Assembly: GCA_921293015.1 (NCBI GenBank)
Contig: OV121081.1
Location: forward strand, 22,447,158-22,511,157
Reading direction: 5' to 3'
DNA: 64,000 nt
Source of the DNA: Phorcus lineatus
Lineage: Eukaryota; Mollusca; Gastropoda; Trochida; Trochidae
In this document: in pieces, positions 46,628 to 58,857 of the stretch
How the letters are laid out: every line of letters starts with the position of its first letter
How positions within the stretch are numbered: position 1 is the stretch's first letter
The notes under the pieces: model-generated
What the model saw: only the letters and a program-made list of their open reading frames with translations
Told to the model about the DNA's origin: nothing
Databases searched by the model: none
Translations under genes and position numbers: made by a program

Positions 46628-49600
46628 CATCAATCAAGTCATGTGACTATTGTCTCTTATTTAAATTATCTGTTAATCTGAAACTGGTCCAATCTAAAGT
46701 AAATGTTGTTTTATGCCGGTCCCGGGAATGGGGCAGGATGTTTGCCGAAACCTGGGGAAGGGGCAGTTCCGTGATATACACTTGATATAAATGAAATCTG
46801 TAAAGATCTCATTTTCCGTTATAGATGCCTACGTTTTTTCTCATTTAAATTAAAGAAGAAAATAGAAACAGAATACAAGCTTTAATTTACCTCTCACATA
46901 TATCAAAATAATTGCCGTTGGGGGAATTCAAAGAATCGAAGATGTGACTGCACTTGTCAGACAAAATGATTTATGAATTGAATATTCTAGAAAATGATTA
47001 ATCATATCTTATCGCACTACCTTCAAATTGCTGATCCTTTTTGAGGTTGCCTACTGTGATGTATTTAATGAAAGATAGTTGATGAAAAGTACATGTCAAG
47101 TTAAAATCTAATGATTCATTCGATGCTTAGGTAGATCCATCATTGAATCATTGATTGATCATGATTAAGATAAAGAATGTTTTGTGAAACTCCCACGCCT
47201 AAAAGAATGTGTTTCATCTTAATAATACGTGTAGCTGAAAGTGTAGCTGAAACCGGTACAATTTTACAATAACACTATCATACGAATGTACCAATGCTTT
47301 TTCAGTATAATATGTACACATTTTTAGACAAAAAATTAATGATGATTAGGATATGAAACAATACATGTTTATAACATTTCCATTGAAATGCATCCTTTCA
47401 AGATTGAACTATCTTATTTTGCACTTAAAATTATCTTAAAGGCTTTGTTACAAAACTATCTATTATGGTACAGAACCATACAATGTGAATTTGCAAATGT
47501 TGATTAAATACAACTGCTTATCAAACGTTCGTTCAATTACTTTCAAACTCTATATGATTTGATGTGATTGTCTAATCAAATGATCATTCATCAACACGTT
47601 ACGATTTATTGAGAGGATAAAGTAAAAAACAAACCTATTCATATCATATACTTAAAAATGATACATATAGTAAAGCATGAAGACATCTGGCAGATATTTA
47701 GGCAACAAAAGAGTTGAAATTACCAAGATTCAATTTTTGTAAATATCTTTTGTCATCTCAAAATACTATTTAAAGCAATCAGATGAACATAACATAAATA
47801 CATAAACCTGATAAAGATTTACTTTGAAAACGTCGAATACCGATCATCAGTCGCTTCCCATGTCGACATTTGCTGTGGCACTAGAGGATATTAATAAATT
47901 GAATCTAAATGTCATTGGTTTTGAATATATAGTTCTGTATATGATTCAACGTGTGCATATTATATAGTGCAAATATCACATTTTGTAATTATAGATTGCT
48001 GTGTTACTATCTGAATTCATCTCTCATCTTTACCTCATCATCTTAACCAAATGATGTATCGCAATATGAACCGTATCTAAATTTCATGCAAACATCGAAG
48101 TTCTTGATTGATTGTTTCAAACCGTAAACAGTACCATCTATATCAATTACCAATATCTTTGTGAGAACGTTGAAATCTTTGTAGCCCAAGAGTCCAATAA
48201 GTGCTGCTTCTTCGTCTTATCAGTCTTAGTTTGTTAATAATTAATATTATTGTTGACTGTCGTTTTCTCTTGTTAATTTGTTGTTTACTTTTGAGAGTAT
48301 TATGAATCGTAGACAGTTATGCAAACAAGTCTCATTGCTTAAAGGTGCACAGATCATGTTGTTGGAACCGGTAGTGGAAATAGTGCTTTACATTTCATTA
48401 TAAAATCATAGAACAGGTGAAAGTCGTATCATGTCATAGAAAAGTGGACAATGGTATGCTCCAATGAATGAAACGTGAAGCTTAGTTAAAGCAAACCCAA
48501 AAACAAATATAGATTGGTAGTTTGTATCAGGTTATGTAAGTTTTATTTATCTAAATGGGAAAACTAACTTATTAACATTAGCATGTTTATCATTGAAAAG
48601 AAGAAAACATTGATTTGCATTAGAGAGTTTAGGGAACCCATTTGAACTTCTCCCATGACATATTGTATTTTAGTTTTTATTAACTTAAAGAATGTTGCTC
48701 GTCTTATCAAATATTATAATTGATATATAAATATAAGACATTATCCTGTTTAATGTGTTATCAAAACAACAGGCACATGTATTCAATGGAAATAAGTTTT
48801 AACGCCATATTGCATGTGCAAAGATGGTATTTCACAACAAGGGGCAATTAATATGGCAGAGTTTACAAAACTCTTATCTGTTCCTATAAAGAAATCTTAT
48901 GTTAAGTATAACGTTTTTTTCACTTTTCAATCAAAGAACTGCAGTCATGAAACTGTCTCGTATTCTATGGAACGGCTCACAGGGATTGTACAACAATGAA
49001 GGATTTACAATTTTTCTTTTAACAAAACAATGCTTACAAAATAAATAAATAGACCAAAGACAGTATAACTAACTGGACATCCTATATAAACTTAGGTAAT
49101 TGGACATATTTATTTGCAATTTATTTTTTCAACTTTCATCTAGAAAATGAGTAAAACCTAATGGGATATCAGTGAAATACGTTAAACCCTAATGACAATG
49201 CATATCATTTTACAAAGAAAGATATAAGTGAGAACTTAGTTTATCGCTTGAAGAATCCAATATGTTAGATATGTTCCATTTTCTACAAGTACATTATGGT
49301 TAAAAGACACTATTAGAAAAAAATTACTAGAAAGAAATATATTCTCACTATCAAACTGTTGCTTTATGTAAATAGTTTATATCTACGTTTTCTAAATATT
49401 TTTAATGTTTTAAGTTCTGTGTATTTAGCGTAAAGCTAGTAAGGAGCTTGGTGATTCCATAATTTATTTATCTATTCAAAATAATGCATGAACTTAATCA
49501 AGAACTTGCTGGTGTCACATATTCTTCATTTCTACAATACTGATGATCTTGATTCAACAATTAGAGAGAAGGAACTATATTTACACCAAGTGTCATGCAT

Positions 49601-49839
49601 ATCGCAGTTATGGATCTCGAATTGCATTGTGAAACTTTACTTATATGTGATCAAGAGACTTCGCTTAAATTATCTAATTAAACGTTATAAGGACGACCTT
49701 AATTGCGGTGTTGAATGGGGACAGTATCACTTTAACAGAGACAAAGGTCAGGTAAAACGGTCTGAAAAATCAGTACCTATTATGAACAAGGGTTGCATGG
49801 AACAGTTCATGGTATCATCGGCATGAACAGAACAAGGGT

Positions 49840-50230
49840 GTGAACCTAAGTTTGGGGTACTCTATTCCATTCAATTTTTTTCAGATTGTATTTGTGAAGG
49901 TGTCTGACGTTGTTGATGACGCTGTCGAATCCGTCTACTGGAAACGAGGATTGATAAGGTTTAAGTCAGGCCAGGGAAGTACTGTTATGTTTTGGTTGGT
50001 GAGGAAAGCTGTAATGCATACTAAGTAGGGTCTGGTGCTATCCTGTTTAAAACGTATCCTTCAGTTGTAAACAGAAAGGAACTGACGTTGGAGAATTTCA
50101 TCTTTGTAAAGTAATCCTCTTAAGTTCCTTTGAACATGAACTAGGTCAGTTTTTGGTGGTGAGCAATATCTGCCCACATCTTATTTCCTCCTCCTCTTTC
50201 CTTAAGTTGTGAAAAACCTGAACATAATCT
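49840..50230 (-). pseudogene. fossil Tc1/mariner-type transposase fragment (unit C)
   Basis: Homologue of 25150-25547. On the minus strand PWPDLNLINPRFQ keeps the PDLNPIE..W box in decayed form. QTPSQIQSEKN and STPNLGSHP then line up with QTPQ.IQHALR and RVLQTRIHT of unit A. More stops and changes are present than in unit A. It supports an insertion older than the unit duplication. Confidence 0.55.
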
Positions 50231-52212
50231 TACATGCATCTGTGATATATATTCAGTCTGAAAAAGTTAGTTATTTAAAAGTTATTTTTATTCTTTGATA
50301 TAGCAAATTGTTACAGCGAATTGAACAAAAACCTAAAATGATAACAAAAAAATTCTAAAGCTGATGATTGGTTGCCACCGTCAATGAAGCCATAGAATGT
50401 CTCTTGATCCTACTTCATCCAAGCCGTGGAAGAAATGGACTTGTGATGAATCAAATGAGATGTCAGCCAGACTATCAAACTATACCATCATCTTGACATA
50501 ATTGGAACTGCTATGCAGACCTTGAAGAAACAGGTTTCAGATCTTATGTGAGTTAAGTGACAATGTTTAGAGACTTCTCAGACTAGTAAACTTTGGTCAC
50601 CTATGCTAGATAATTCCTACAACTTCCCCAATCAATATCCTTACTTCAGCTTCTGTAGAATTATAGTGAATGTCATTTAACAAGAGTTTAACAAGTTTAA
50701 CTCCATATCATTAACATCATAAATATCTTTACGATGACTATGGATATGTTTCCATCTGAGGTCATTTAAAGTTGTTTATAATTGTATTGTGTTACGTGTA
50801 CCTACTTATATTACCAGGGACCCTCAATTAACAGTCTCCGCTTTAACAGGAGTGTAAACAGCTGTTTCTGTTTTAATCCACAGCTGTTTCCGTTTTAATC
50901 CTAGCTCGTAGGATTCATTCCGGTGAAATAATCCACTGCTCTATGACAAAGGCAGGCATGATTAAATCTTGAGCATATGGTATCACAGATTTACCCTCTG
51001 AGACGCTTCTCGTTTTTGTATTGTGAACTGTGAGCAGTATCAGCTGATGATGGTCATTTTGTTCCATAGCTCCATCTCGTGTGCTATCTGATGCTTAGCA
51101 TTGGATACATGCAATGTATGAATAAATATCTTTTAAGGAAGTTGAAACACTGTAAACAAATATTTATTACCGAAAGGGGAAGGGATTGTGGGCAATCAGT
51201 TTTTCTGAGGTTTTGGTTATTTGCACCACTCATATTCTGAATTCCTAATTTGCACAATATGAAGGCTTGACATGATCTGTGTCAAAACCCATATTCTATT
51301 TTAGAGAAAAGTATATGTCTTTTCCAAAGAGCCTTTCAGAGCCTGGAAAACACTGCCTCTATTTGTACATTTGTAAACGGTTTTGCCGTATTGCATTTGT
51401 TACCTTTTTGACCTAGTTATAAGGAAACTGATAAACCTCTTTATAATTTGAAGAAAGATTTGAACAAAATAGTTTACCCATTAAACATATGACAATCTCC
51501 AACTAGCAAAGTTTTAACACGTTACAGTTCATAACGCAGATAACCTTATCATGCTGCATTGACTTAGACAAGTTAAACTTCCCCCTTTTTATGTTAAATA
51601 GTCGCGTTTCTTTGTGCTCTGGGTTATCGGTTTAAAATTGTCAGAAAACAGACTTCTTTACAGAGATAACTGTTTCCTTGTATTTTAATGAGGAGATGCG
51701 TTTAGGGACGACACGGCTTTCATCATGAGAACAGAAGTAATGTAGAACTATGCCTTGATTACTTATCAGTAAAGATACGTTAGTAAATTATATCCATTAG
51801 GTCTTGACGTTGTGTACTATTAACGTCTTCAATTAGATTTCAAGACTTTCAATCAATGTTGTTTTCGTATAGTTGTATGGAATGACCAACATCAGATTAA
51901 GTTTCATATTGTGCAGGGTTTTGTTCCTATTAGACTATTCTTCATACAATATTTTGAAAGTTGAGTCTAATTCATAAAATAGATGTACAATCTTTAGTGA
52001 GAGTGAACATATATACACGAGTATTACACATGTATCATTAGTGTATTCAAACAACCTGTTTTTCTCAATTCAGGTAAGGAGGGTTTCTGAAAACATGAAC
52101 ATGATTTACAAGTAAAAGTACTTTTGCTTTAGAATGTCATGTTACAATGGTACAACATGTGGATTATCTTCTTTGAAGTAACAGTGTTGACAATGAGAAA
52201 TAATTTCATTGC

Positions 52213-52245
52213 CGAACGCGCTAACCACTGCGCTATCCCGCCCCC
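52213..52245 (-). repeat. SINE head fragment (A box only)
   Basis: The reverse complement reads GGGGGCGGGATAGCGCAGTG, then GTTAGCGCGTTCGG, matching the first 33 bp of the SINE at 15.6 kb. No body follows. It is either a scrap of a larger insertion or an aborted copy. Confidence 0.7.
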
Positions 52246-52376
52246 AATATATTTAAGAAAACACGTTATATACCAACTCACTCTCTCAGCAGCCCTCAAG
52301 TTGTACTGTAATTATAGTCTCAATATACCACCAGTATCATGCTCTTTGATATCAAATGTTGCCTTGCCCCTCTCAC

Positions 52377-52465
52377 CCCGACAAAAGATGCCATCCTAAC
52401 TTGGTGACGCGACGTAATGCGTTCTTAAAGAGAACCAAAATACATCTCGGTTGCAATACTGGCAT
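52377..52465 (-). pseudogene. signal-peptide-like exon candidate, unit C copy (1-bp deletion)
   Basis: Counterpart of 31599-31688. ATG (52465-52463) opens MPVLQPRCILVLFKNALRRV, then one base is missing (GGATGG where unit A has GGAATGG), shifting the last few codons. The donor GTCGG|GGTGAGAG is kept. Gln-Pro-Arg in place of Gln-Leu-Ile weakens the hydrophobic core. The copy is probably dead unless a different donor restores the frame. Confidence 0.35.
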
Positions 52466-53630
52466 TTCTCTGATGTAAAGGTTATTCATGATCAATCTAC
52501 TTTTTACGAACATCAAAATAGATTTTGATTGTAATTTGTTCGTATCGATGTTGTGTACTTTAGGAACATCAGGATGTTGTTAACGTGACCTGAAATGCAA
52601 CACAGAATAATTAATATCACTTATATTAAGCTATTATAATCTTAGATTGATATGTTATTGATTAAGTTCAGGATGCATCGCTGTCAGATTTGAGAGAGTA
52701 CAGATGCTTGAAGTATGATACTAACATAATATCAAGACAATTAACAGCTGCAAAATCTAGATTTATGGGACTGCAATTTCTGTTTACGAAAATGGTCATT
52801 CTTTTTCACAAGCGTTCTGACAGATATAAGAGCGTCATATTTGCTCATTATTTTGTGTATTTGAATCAATCTGATGACCTTGACAAAAAACAATTGTGAA
52901 CTGCACGACGTGAACTCCATTTTTGAAACCTCAGACCTTTTTTAGTAATTTTAGTTATTTCAGATCATTTACTATTTCAATGCGAAAGATTTTGGGCATC
53001 TATGTATTGACAACTAGTAGTGAAAAAGGTAAATTTTGTGTAAAATGCTACGACTATTCCTAAAGAGGATCAGGACAGCGGCCAATTGCCAAGGCAACAC
53101 GTTCTTAGCAATTACAGATTGGTAATTGATGAGACATTTTGTATACCTCTTGTTTGCATTATTGATTATTTTATCCCGCCTTGGGCACCGCAATTGTTAT
53201 GATAAATGAAATTATGTATAAAAAAATCGGCAAAGTCTCTATCAAAATGTGTAGATTACTGGTGTAGACATAAGATTTACGTTATCACTAATTTCTCTTG
53301 ATCAATAATTGGTATCCAGTTATCATCTGTGTAACTTCAAACATTATTGTACTATGCACATTGTAATGTGTATTCATCAACTGATTGATTTATAGAAGAA
53401 GGGATCCACAACTCTAGTTAGGTGCCGAGTAGTACAGTATGGTATGTCGTTTGTCAAACTTACAAATGTTATTTTAGATTACCTTTTATCAGTATTATTG
53501 TAATATAGTGATGCAAAACTGTCAAATTTGCAATTGGAAAAAAGACAGAGCGACGATGCTAGCTTCCACTTATCTGAGTTGGAGATATCTATCTGTAGAT
53601 GACATAAACACACATATTAGTAGGTTGTGA

Positions 53631-53860
53631 GGTGAGGGGAGGTGAAATGGTGTTTAACGCCGCTTTCAAGAGTTTTTCACATATATCACGGCTGCTAGTA
53701 TTAGAGAGAAAGCATTTTGGGCCAAGCATTTTGGTGAAACTAGCGAACCAGGGGTGGTACTGCTCTGAAATTCAGTGTAGCAATGCACCAAACCCTTACT
53801 GCCTGTAGAACCTTTCTCTACAAATTTCTCAGACAAAGTTGCCGAAGTCCACGCGGGATT
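53631..53860 (-). mobile_element. SINE, 5'-truncated at the B box (same family as 15.6 kb)
   Basis: The reverse complement starts AATCCCGCGTGGACTTCGGC and carries GCTACACTGAATTTCAGAGC, AGTACCACCCCTGGTTCGCT and ATACTAGCAGCCGTGATATA. It ends AAGCGGCGTTAAACACCATT and a CTCAC-like tail. About 30 bp of the body present in the 15.6-kb copy are missing. It is absent from the corresponding place in unit A, so it inserted after the duplication. Confidence 0.85.
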
Positions 53861-55220
53861 GCAAATGGAACGTTTACCCTTGGCTTCCTGATATGTAGAA
53901 AATCGTAACTATAGAAAACAAGCCCAGTTGCTATAAATTGATGATGGCCATCAAATCAAGGATCGCCATTTCATTTCCTTTTTATATCAAGGCATACATT
54001 TATGTATTCCATATCTTCTAAATATGTTGTCTTATTTAAAGACACTACTGTTTAATAGTGGTAACAGTTAAATAGTGCATACAAATTCTGTTAAGAATTG
54101 CATCTTAAACGATTCTCATTTTCTTTCCACTATTCCGAACGGATCCGTTAAATGTCTTAAATTGTGTTTTTCTTTTGGATTGAATTTGATTCTAGAAGAG
54201 TATCTATACACCAGCAGCGAGTTAAACCGTTTGTAACATGAAGTGTTCGAGTCATTTGCAAAGATTTATTTTTCAATCTTTATGTTTCAGAATCTATTTG
54301 ATATTTGCTTCTTTAATTCAGTTATCCTAAGTAACTCACTTCTCAAACGATTAATTTGTATGTATAGGGAAGTGTAAGGAAAACCAAACTAATACCGATT
54401 GTGCTTTCAAAAGCAATGTAATGTCCATTTAAACATTTTAGATGAAATAGGCGCGGATCACGGACCTCGTACATGTATGTCACGTTTGTAACAAAATCTA
54501 GAATTTTGCCATTTTTTGAGGTTCAGTTTCTGTTTAACCATCTAGCTTTGAAACAATCTCTCTGTCGTGGTTATGGACAGGACTGATAATGTCTTTGTGC
54601 GTTTAGAGTAAGCATAGGTGATACATCAGAATATTTATTTACGGAGCGTTTGGAAATATCTCTCAAATTTTGAATAAGACACCTTCATTTTCACCAAAAC
54701 ACTTTCCTCTGAAAAGTAACAAAATTCAGGACATCAAAATTTATGAGTTTGTGCGAGAACATTGAATCTTGTCAAAACCTTTATTTTGACAGACATGCCA
54801 GTAACAACCTCTAGATCAACCAATTTAGGTTCTTGAAACAACTTTTAGGAGAGATCATGTATTCAAACATTTGTAATGCTGTGGTCAAAGATTCAAATTG
54901 CTTGCAAATTATATTTACATCTTAAATTACTTTGGCAGTAGAAACAAACTATATGATTGCAATCTTGAGGGACGGTTTAGAAGCGGATATGCAAAAGATA
55001 TCAATGTTTACAATTGTCATAGATGACACTAAACTAAAGTTGCCAGAATTAAAGCATGTCAATTGCACCAAGGAAGGATCTAACGAAGTAAGATGTCAAT
55101 GTTATTTCTATTATTATCATACATGTACTTATTATGTACATGTACTCCAATTATAGAAAATCAATTAATTTCCAAGTAAAGGCACTGAAGGATGAATAAT
55201 TCGAAATAACAAGCTCTCAC

Positions 55221-55375
55221 TTATGACGACCCCACAAGGGCACTGGTGCATCAACTGAGCAAAACCTTCTGTCACCCTCATTGATTGCCTCCGGCTTAAG
55301 CAGGGGATGTTCAATCACCCTGTCCAAATTGGATATAAAATGACATTTCAAACATGTAGCCATGGTGAAATCCAT
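55221..55375 (-). CDS. candidate first coding exon, open copy (unit C)
   Basis: On the minus strand AAAAATGG (ATG 55375-55373, good start context) opens 51 codons plus two bases, ending CATAA|GTGAGAG, a fair splice donor. The peptide starts MDFTMATCLKCHFISNLDRV and continues IEHPLLKPEAINEGDRRFCS, with a CXXC pair at Cys8 and Cys11. Units A (36087-36173) and B (44015-44167) have the same block but with a deletion, frame change and lost donor (A) or a lost start (B). Only unit C is open throughout. The family is not recognised and there is no signal peptide. Downstream exons are not identified. It could be a conserved fragment of an older repeat instead. Confidence 0.4.
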
Positions 55376-55959
55376 TTTTGAAGACAATCGTGAAATCTGT
55401 CGCCTAATGCTGTTGATCTTTTTTCTTCAAAGAACATTTTGTCCTAATGTAGACTCTTGAACTGGGATTGAAAATGTTTGTTGGGTATTCTTGATAATAC
55501 TAAGATGCTTTGTGGAAGAGAAATGGGGAAGAGCAAGTTCTTTGTGGAGTGTGCATTGTGTACAGAAGTAATTAATCTTTTTCTATTTTGATGAAAATGT
55601 GTTACTTATTATTACAGAATGACATCCAAAAAGTAGCATCGTATTGTCAGTATCATTTTCTTTTTTCAAAATGATAAATGCTATAAAAATGTAAAAGACA
55701 AAAAGAATACCTTCAAGTGACCTTAAAAATTAAATTGACTTTAACAAATAGCTATATAAACTATTTTGTAACCATCAACAACATCTCTTGACTTCATTAT
55801 GTTTATTGTAGTTTGAACCTATTACATTTCTAAGATATTGATATATTGCCTCCATCTGGGGTCCGTCTCACTGCTTTCAGATAGGAAACTATTATCGCCA
55901 AGTCAGGAATGATAAAAAAATAATAATTCTTTACTGTCCTCATTAAATGATAAATCAGA

Positions 55960-56145
55960 TTTTTTGTGTGACCTTGGCACCCGGCAGTCACAGTGCAGCG
56001 CCAGTTCTATTCTTATATAATGCTGAGCGTCAAGCAAGGGAGGAACAACTGCCATTTTTGACGTCTTTTTGTATGAGGCGTATTGAATCGAATCTCGACC
56101 TTCCTGGCGACGAGCAGATGCTCAACCAACTGAGCTACCTCCCCT
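55960..56145 (-). mobile_element. second SINE family, tRNA-like head with A and B boxes
   Basis: Read on the minus strand, it starts GGGGAGGTAGCTCAGTTGG with an A box (56126-56137) and a B-box-like GGTCGAGATTCGA (56088-56100). A body follows with GTTGTTCCTCCCTTGCTTGA, CGCTCAGCATTATATAAGAA and GTGACTGCCGGGTGCCAAGG. The body differs from the 15.6-kb SINE, so it is another family. It is not a tRNA gene: the head continues into a repeat body, and the B box is imperfect (GATTC in place of the usual GTTCGA core). Confidence 0.75.
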
Positions 56146-56549
56146 GGTAAAAAAGGTCACTCAGAATATTGCTCAACGACTGTTCATCAAGGATTTCTAA
56201 AAATGTACAAAATAATGGAACAAGGGTTGAAATATTTTGTTATATTCGTCAACTGCCTCTGAATAATTGAGATACGTAATGTACTTTTTCAATTGTAATC
56301 AATTTTGTCTTTTCAGAATTAGATTTATATATATCCAGAATATATATCCAGTTTCTGCTTAGATAAATGTTGAGTTGGCGGAAAACAATTTGTTGTTTCT
56401 CGTCAGAACAGAACAAAAAAACATGAACTTGTCCAACATTGGTCATCGTAAATGATGGCACTAACATTAACGCAGATAGGAATGTATAATGTCATTCAGG
56501 ATATAGGCTCAGTCATTTTCACATGTGACACGATTAATGTATTGTACAT

Positions 56550-58173
56550 GAAAATATCATAATGATAAAAGAAGAAATAGCATCCTGTTGAAGTCACGCT
56601 ACGCCTATAGGAAACCAATGTAACATATGAAAGACATGTGATTATTAAAGGAATAAGATTTGTGTCAACATGATATTTGTTCTCAGAGCAATCACTGGTA
56701 ACCTTGAACCAGTACAACAGAGTCAATGTTAGCGAATGACAGTTACCAATTTCCTCCTGGGGATTATTGTTTCGTTTGACTGTCAATTATACTTCTGAGG
56801 GTTATATTGAATTTTATCCCTATAAGTCTTGAAAGGGGAATTTGATTTTATGTGTTCATGAGCGTTGTTTCCAATCTTAGAGTAACATTGTTACTACCTT
56901 TCGATCTTACTAAGTTATGCTTTGTTGCTCTTAATGTCAATGACTCATCCATACATCAATCTATTTGTAAACTGTTTGCAACTAAATTTCTTCCAAAAAA
57001 ACCCACTTGCGCTAAATAAGTTATATGTTGTGTACAAGTACATCAGGCATCATAAATCATAAATTGTGGATTACGTTAATCCATTGCTCCTTAAAAGGCC
57101 AACAGGAGTCAAATTCTACTTCATGAAAGCAGGATTCAAACTTTATTTTATTGACTTTATGTCAATATATGACATATTGTTGCTAAATTAACTTTTAAAA
57201 AATGTTCATGATTGTTATCTCATCATTTGTTAAATTACTCTGCTCGTAATCCAAGTGATGTAATAATTACAATGATATCTATGAACTTTGCGTTTCACTC
57301 CAAAAGGTAATTTTTTAAAAGTTTAACAATCCTGCACAAAGAAAGGCCTCGTCATTGATTGGTCCTACTGTCCTTTTCTATCATGATAGGAATTATTTTC
57401 TTGTAAAAGTCAGATGTTTTTAGATAATCCTGAGCAGTATCAACAGATGCTTAAATGATAAGCAAAATCGTAAACTATGACAAAAAAGCCATAACGTTCG
57501 ACTGATAATATACCTTTTTTGAGGCCCCTTACAATTTTGTTTTTATACAGTAGTAATAATTGTAGTTAATGATGCACTTATTCGCATACAGTAGAATGAC
57601 TCACAATACGTGATGTACTTTGCAAGAAGATTATAATGCTTATAATGATACCCTAAATTGTAAATAATCGATGGCCTCGTCTGCCCATCAGTCAGTTATC
57701 ATTTGAATGAATCGTGTAAATACTACTATTCTTATAACGCCAACACTCGTGATAAGCAATTACTTTATGCTTTTCTGCTAATCTGAATAGGTGATGGATT
57801 GATTTCCACTCTTACGATTCAATGTGCTGAATAATCCTGTTTATCGAACCAAAGGTCTACAACTTGAGATAAATATTATGACAGCTACGTGGTACATTTC
57901 ATATATGTATAGGTAAAAAGGTGAAAGGTCGCACGTGAAGTAAATGTATATTTGAAAATAAAATACTTCAGACGACACTTGCTGTAGATATCATTTTAAT
58001 GATGACTGGATGCGTCGCATTTCGACTTGATAACAAGTCTTTTCAACAGTGTGGAGTTTTCACAACATGGCAAATATATAGGTACACATGCTTAACTATG
58101 TAACAATGTACAATAGACTTTGATTAATTAGCAAGTGACAAGTGGTTAGCTTGATTAGCTTACAATGCGCTAT
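56550..58173. other. unit C-specific insert, left part; nothing firm
   Basis: AT-rich sequence with no partner at the matching place in unit B. 57650-57800 weakly resembles 33860-34010 (GCTTTTCTGCTAATCTGAATA), so part may be an out-of-order piece of the unit. The open frame 56496-56786 (minus) has no motif. Confidence 0.4.
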
Positions 58174-58790
58174 TTACGAGGGATTAAGAATTGAGTCATT
58201 ATGGTAGCTTCTTCCCGGTCTGTCCCAGTCCATCAATTGATCTTTTGTTTCAATCGCACCGGTGACATGACCTGTATACATGTAATTTCTAGGAGTATAT
58301 GTTTTAGCGTCTTTTGAAGAAATTCTTTTGATAAAATTGAATTTACTCCAGAAGCTTTTTGAAAGGGTGTTCTGGGATGGTGTTGATAAATTGTCATTAC
58401 TTCTCCCTCCCGATTGTGATACAGTTGAGTCCTCCCCCGCACTTGATAAAGTTGTGTTGGATTGGTGAAAGACCTCGGATGATGATAATAATAAGTCCTC
58501 AGATTGACTCAAGTCCTCTACAGTTAGGGACCCCTCCGACTGTAGGTTTATATTTGGGAATTGTTCAAAATTTTCCTCTCCCTCAAATGATGGGGGCGTT
58601 GTTCTGTCGTGTTTCGTCCCATCCTTTTGGACCCTGTTTTTAAGAAGTTGATTGTGGCCTTTCTTTGAGGGTCTTTTCTTTTTCTTTTTCTGCACATTAG
58701 AAGATGTAGTTGATGGTTGTTTCATCAGCCAGTTTTCTTTTTTCATCCATAATTTCACACTTTTATTTTCCTCCCTAATTGTGTCATTCT
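58174..58790 (-). CDS. candidate terminal exon: Lys-rich then Ser/Thr/Glu-rich protein tail
   Basis: The minus-strand open frame ends in a stop at 58174 and is 227 codons if started at 58857. The first 25-30 codons look like AT-rich intron, so a splice acceptor (perhaps CACAATTAG| near 58780) is more likely than an internal Met start. The Lys cluster QKKKKKRPSKK (about residues 56-66) could be a nuclear-localisation or membrane-proximal signal. Ser/Thr/Glu-rich, disorder-like text follows (SEDLLLSSSEVFHQS, GEDSTVSQSGGRS), then an aromatic stretch SKSFWSKFNFIKR and a C terminus near GRSYHNDSILNPS. The composition is clearly protein-like and the best non-transposon coding signal in the window. 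I recognise no family. It sits in the DNA unique to unit C. Confidence 0.5.
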
Positions 58791-58857
58791 TCCATATTCC
58801 TCGTTCTTTAATATATATATATACGACTTCATATAGTATAGTAATTGAGACGACCAA

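Larger units (their letters stand above)
38640..47330. repeat. tandem array, unit B
   Basis: Collinear with unit A from 38690 (A 25960) through 41005-41215 (A 28030-28240) and 43250-44220 (A 35330-36230). It is collinear with unit C at 45000-45060 (C 56245-56300), 45185-45275 (C 56440-56525), 45400-46030 (C 60820-61440) and 46920-47330 (C 61610-61960). The landmarks corresponding to A 29.3-34.8 kb are missing, so the unit has an internal deletion. It carries its own insertions: the Tc1 at 41590-43101 and a stretch at about 46030-46790. The remaining sequence is AT-rich and non-coding. Confidence 0.7.

Noticed and set aside
49488..49826. 112-codon plus-strand frame
   Set aside because: Leu/Tyr/Lys/Asn-rich as expected of AT-rich chance frames, no motif, and its end overlaps the transposase fossil region read on the other strand.
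55120..55150. TACATGTA / TACATGTA inverted words
   Set aside because: AT-rich, short and without copies; chance level.
56080..56145. tRNA gene on the minus strand
   Set aside because: Imperfect B box and fusion to a repeat body; treated as a second SINE family.
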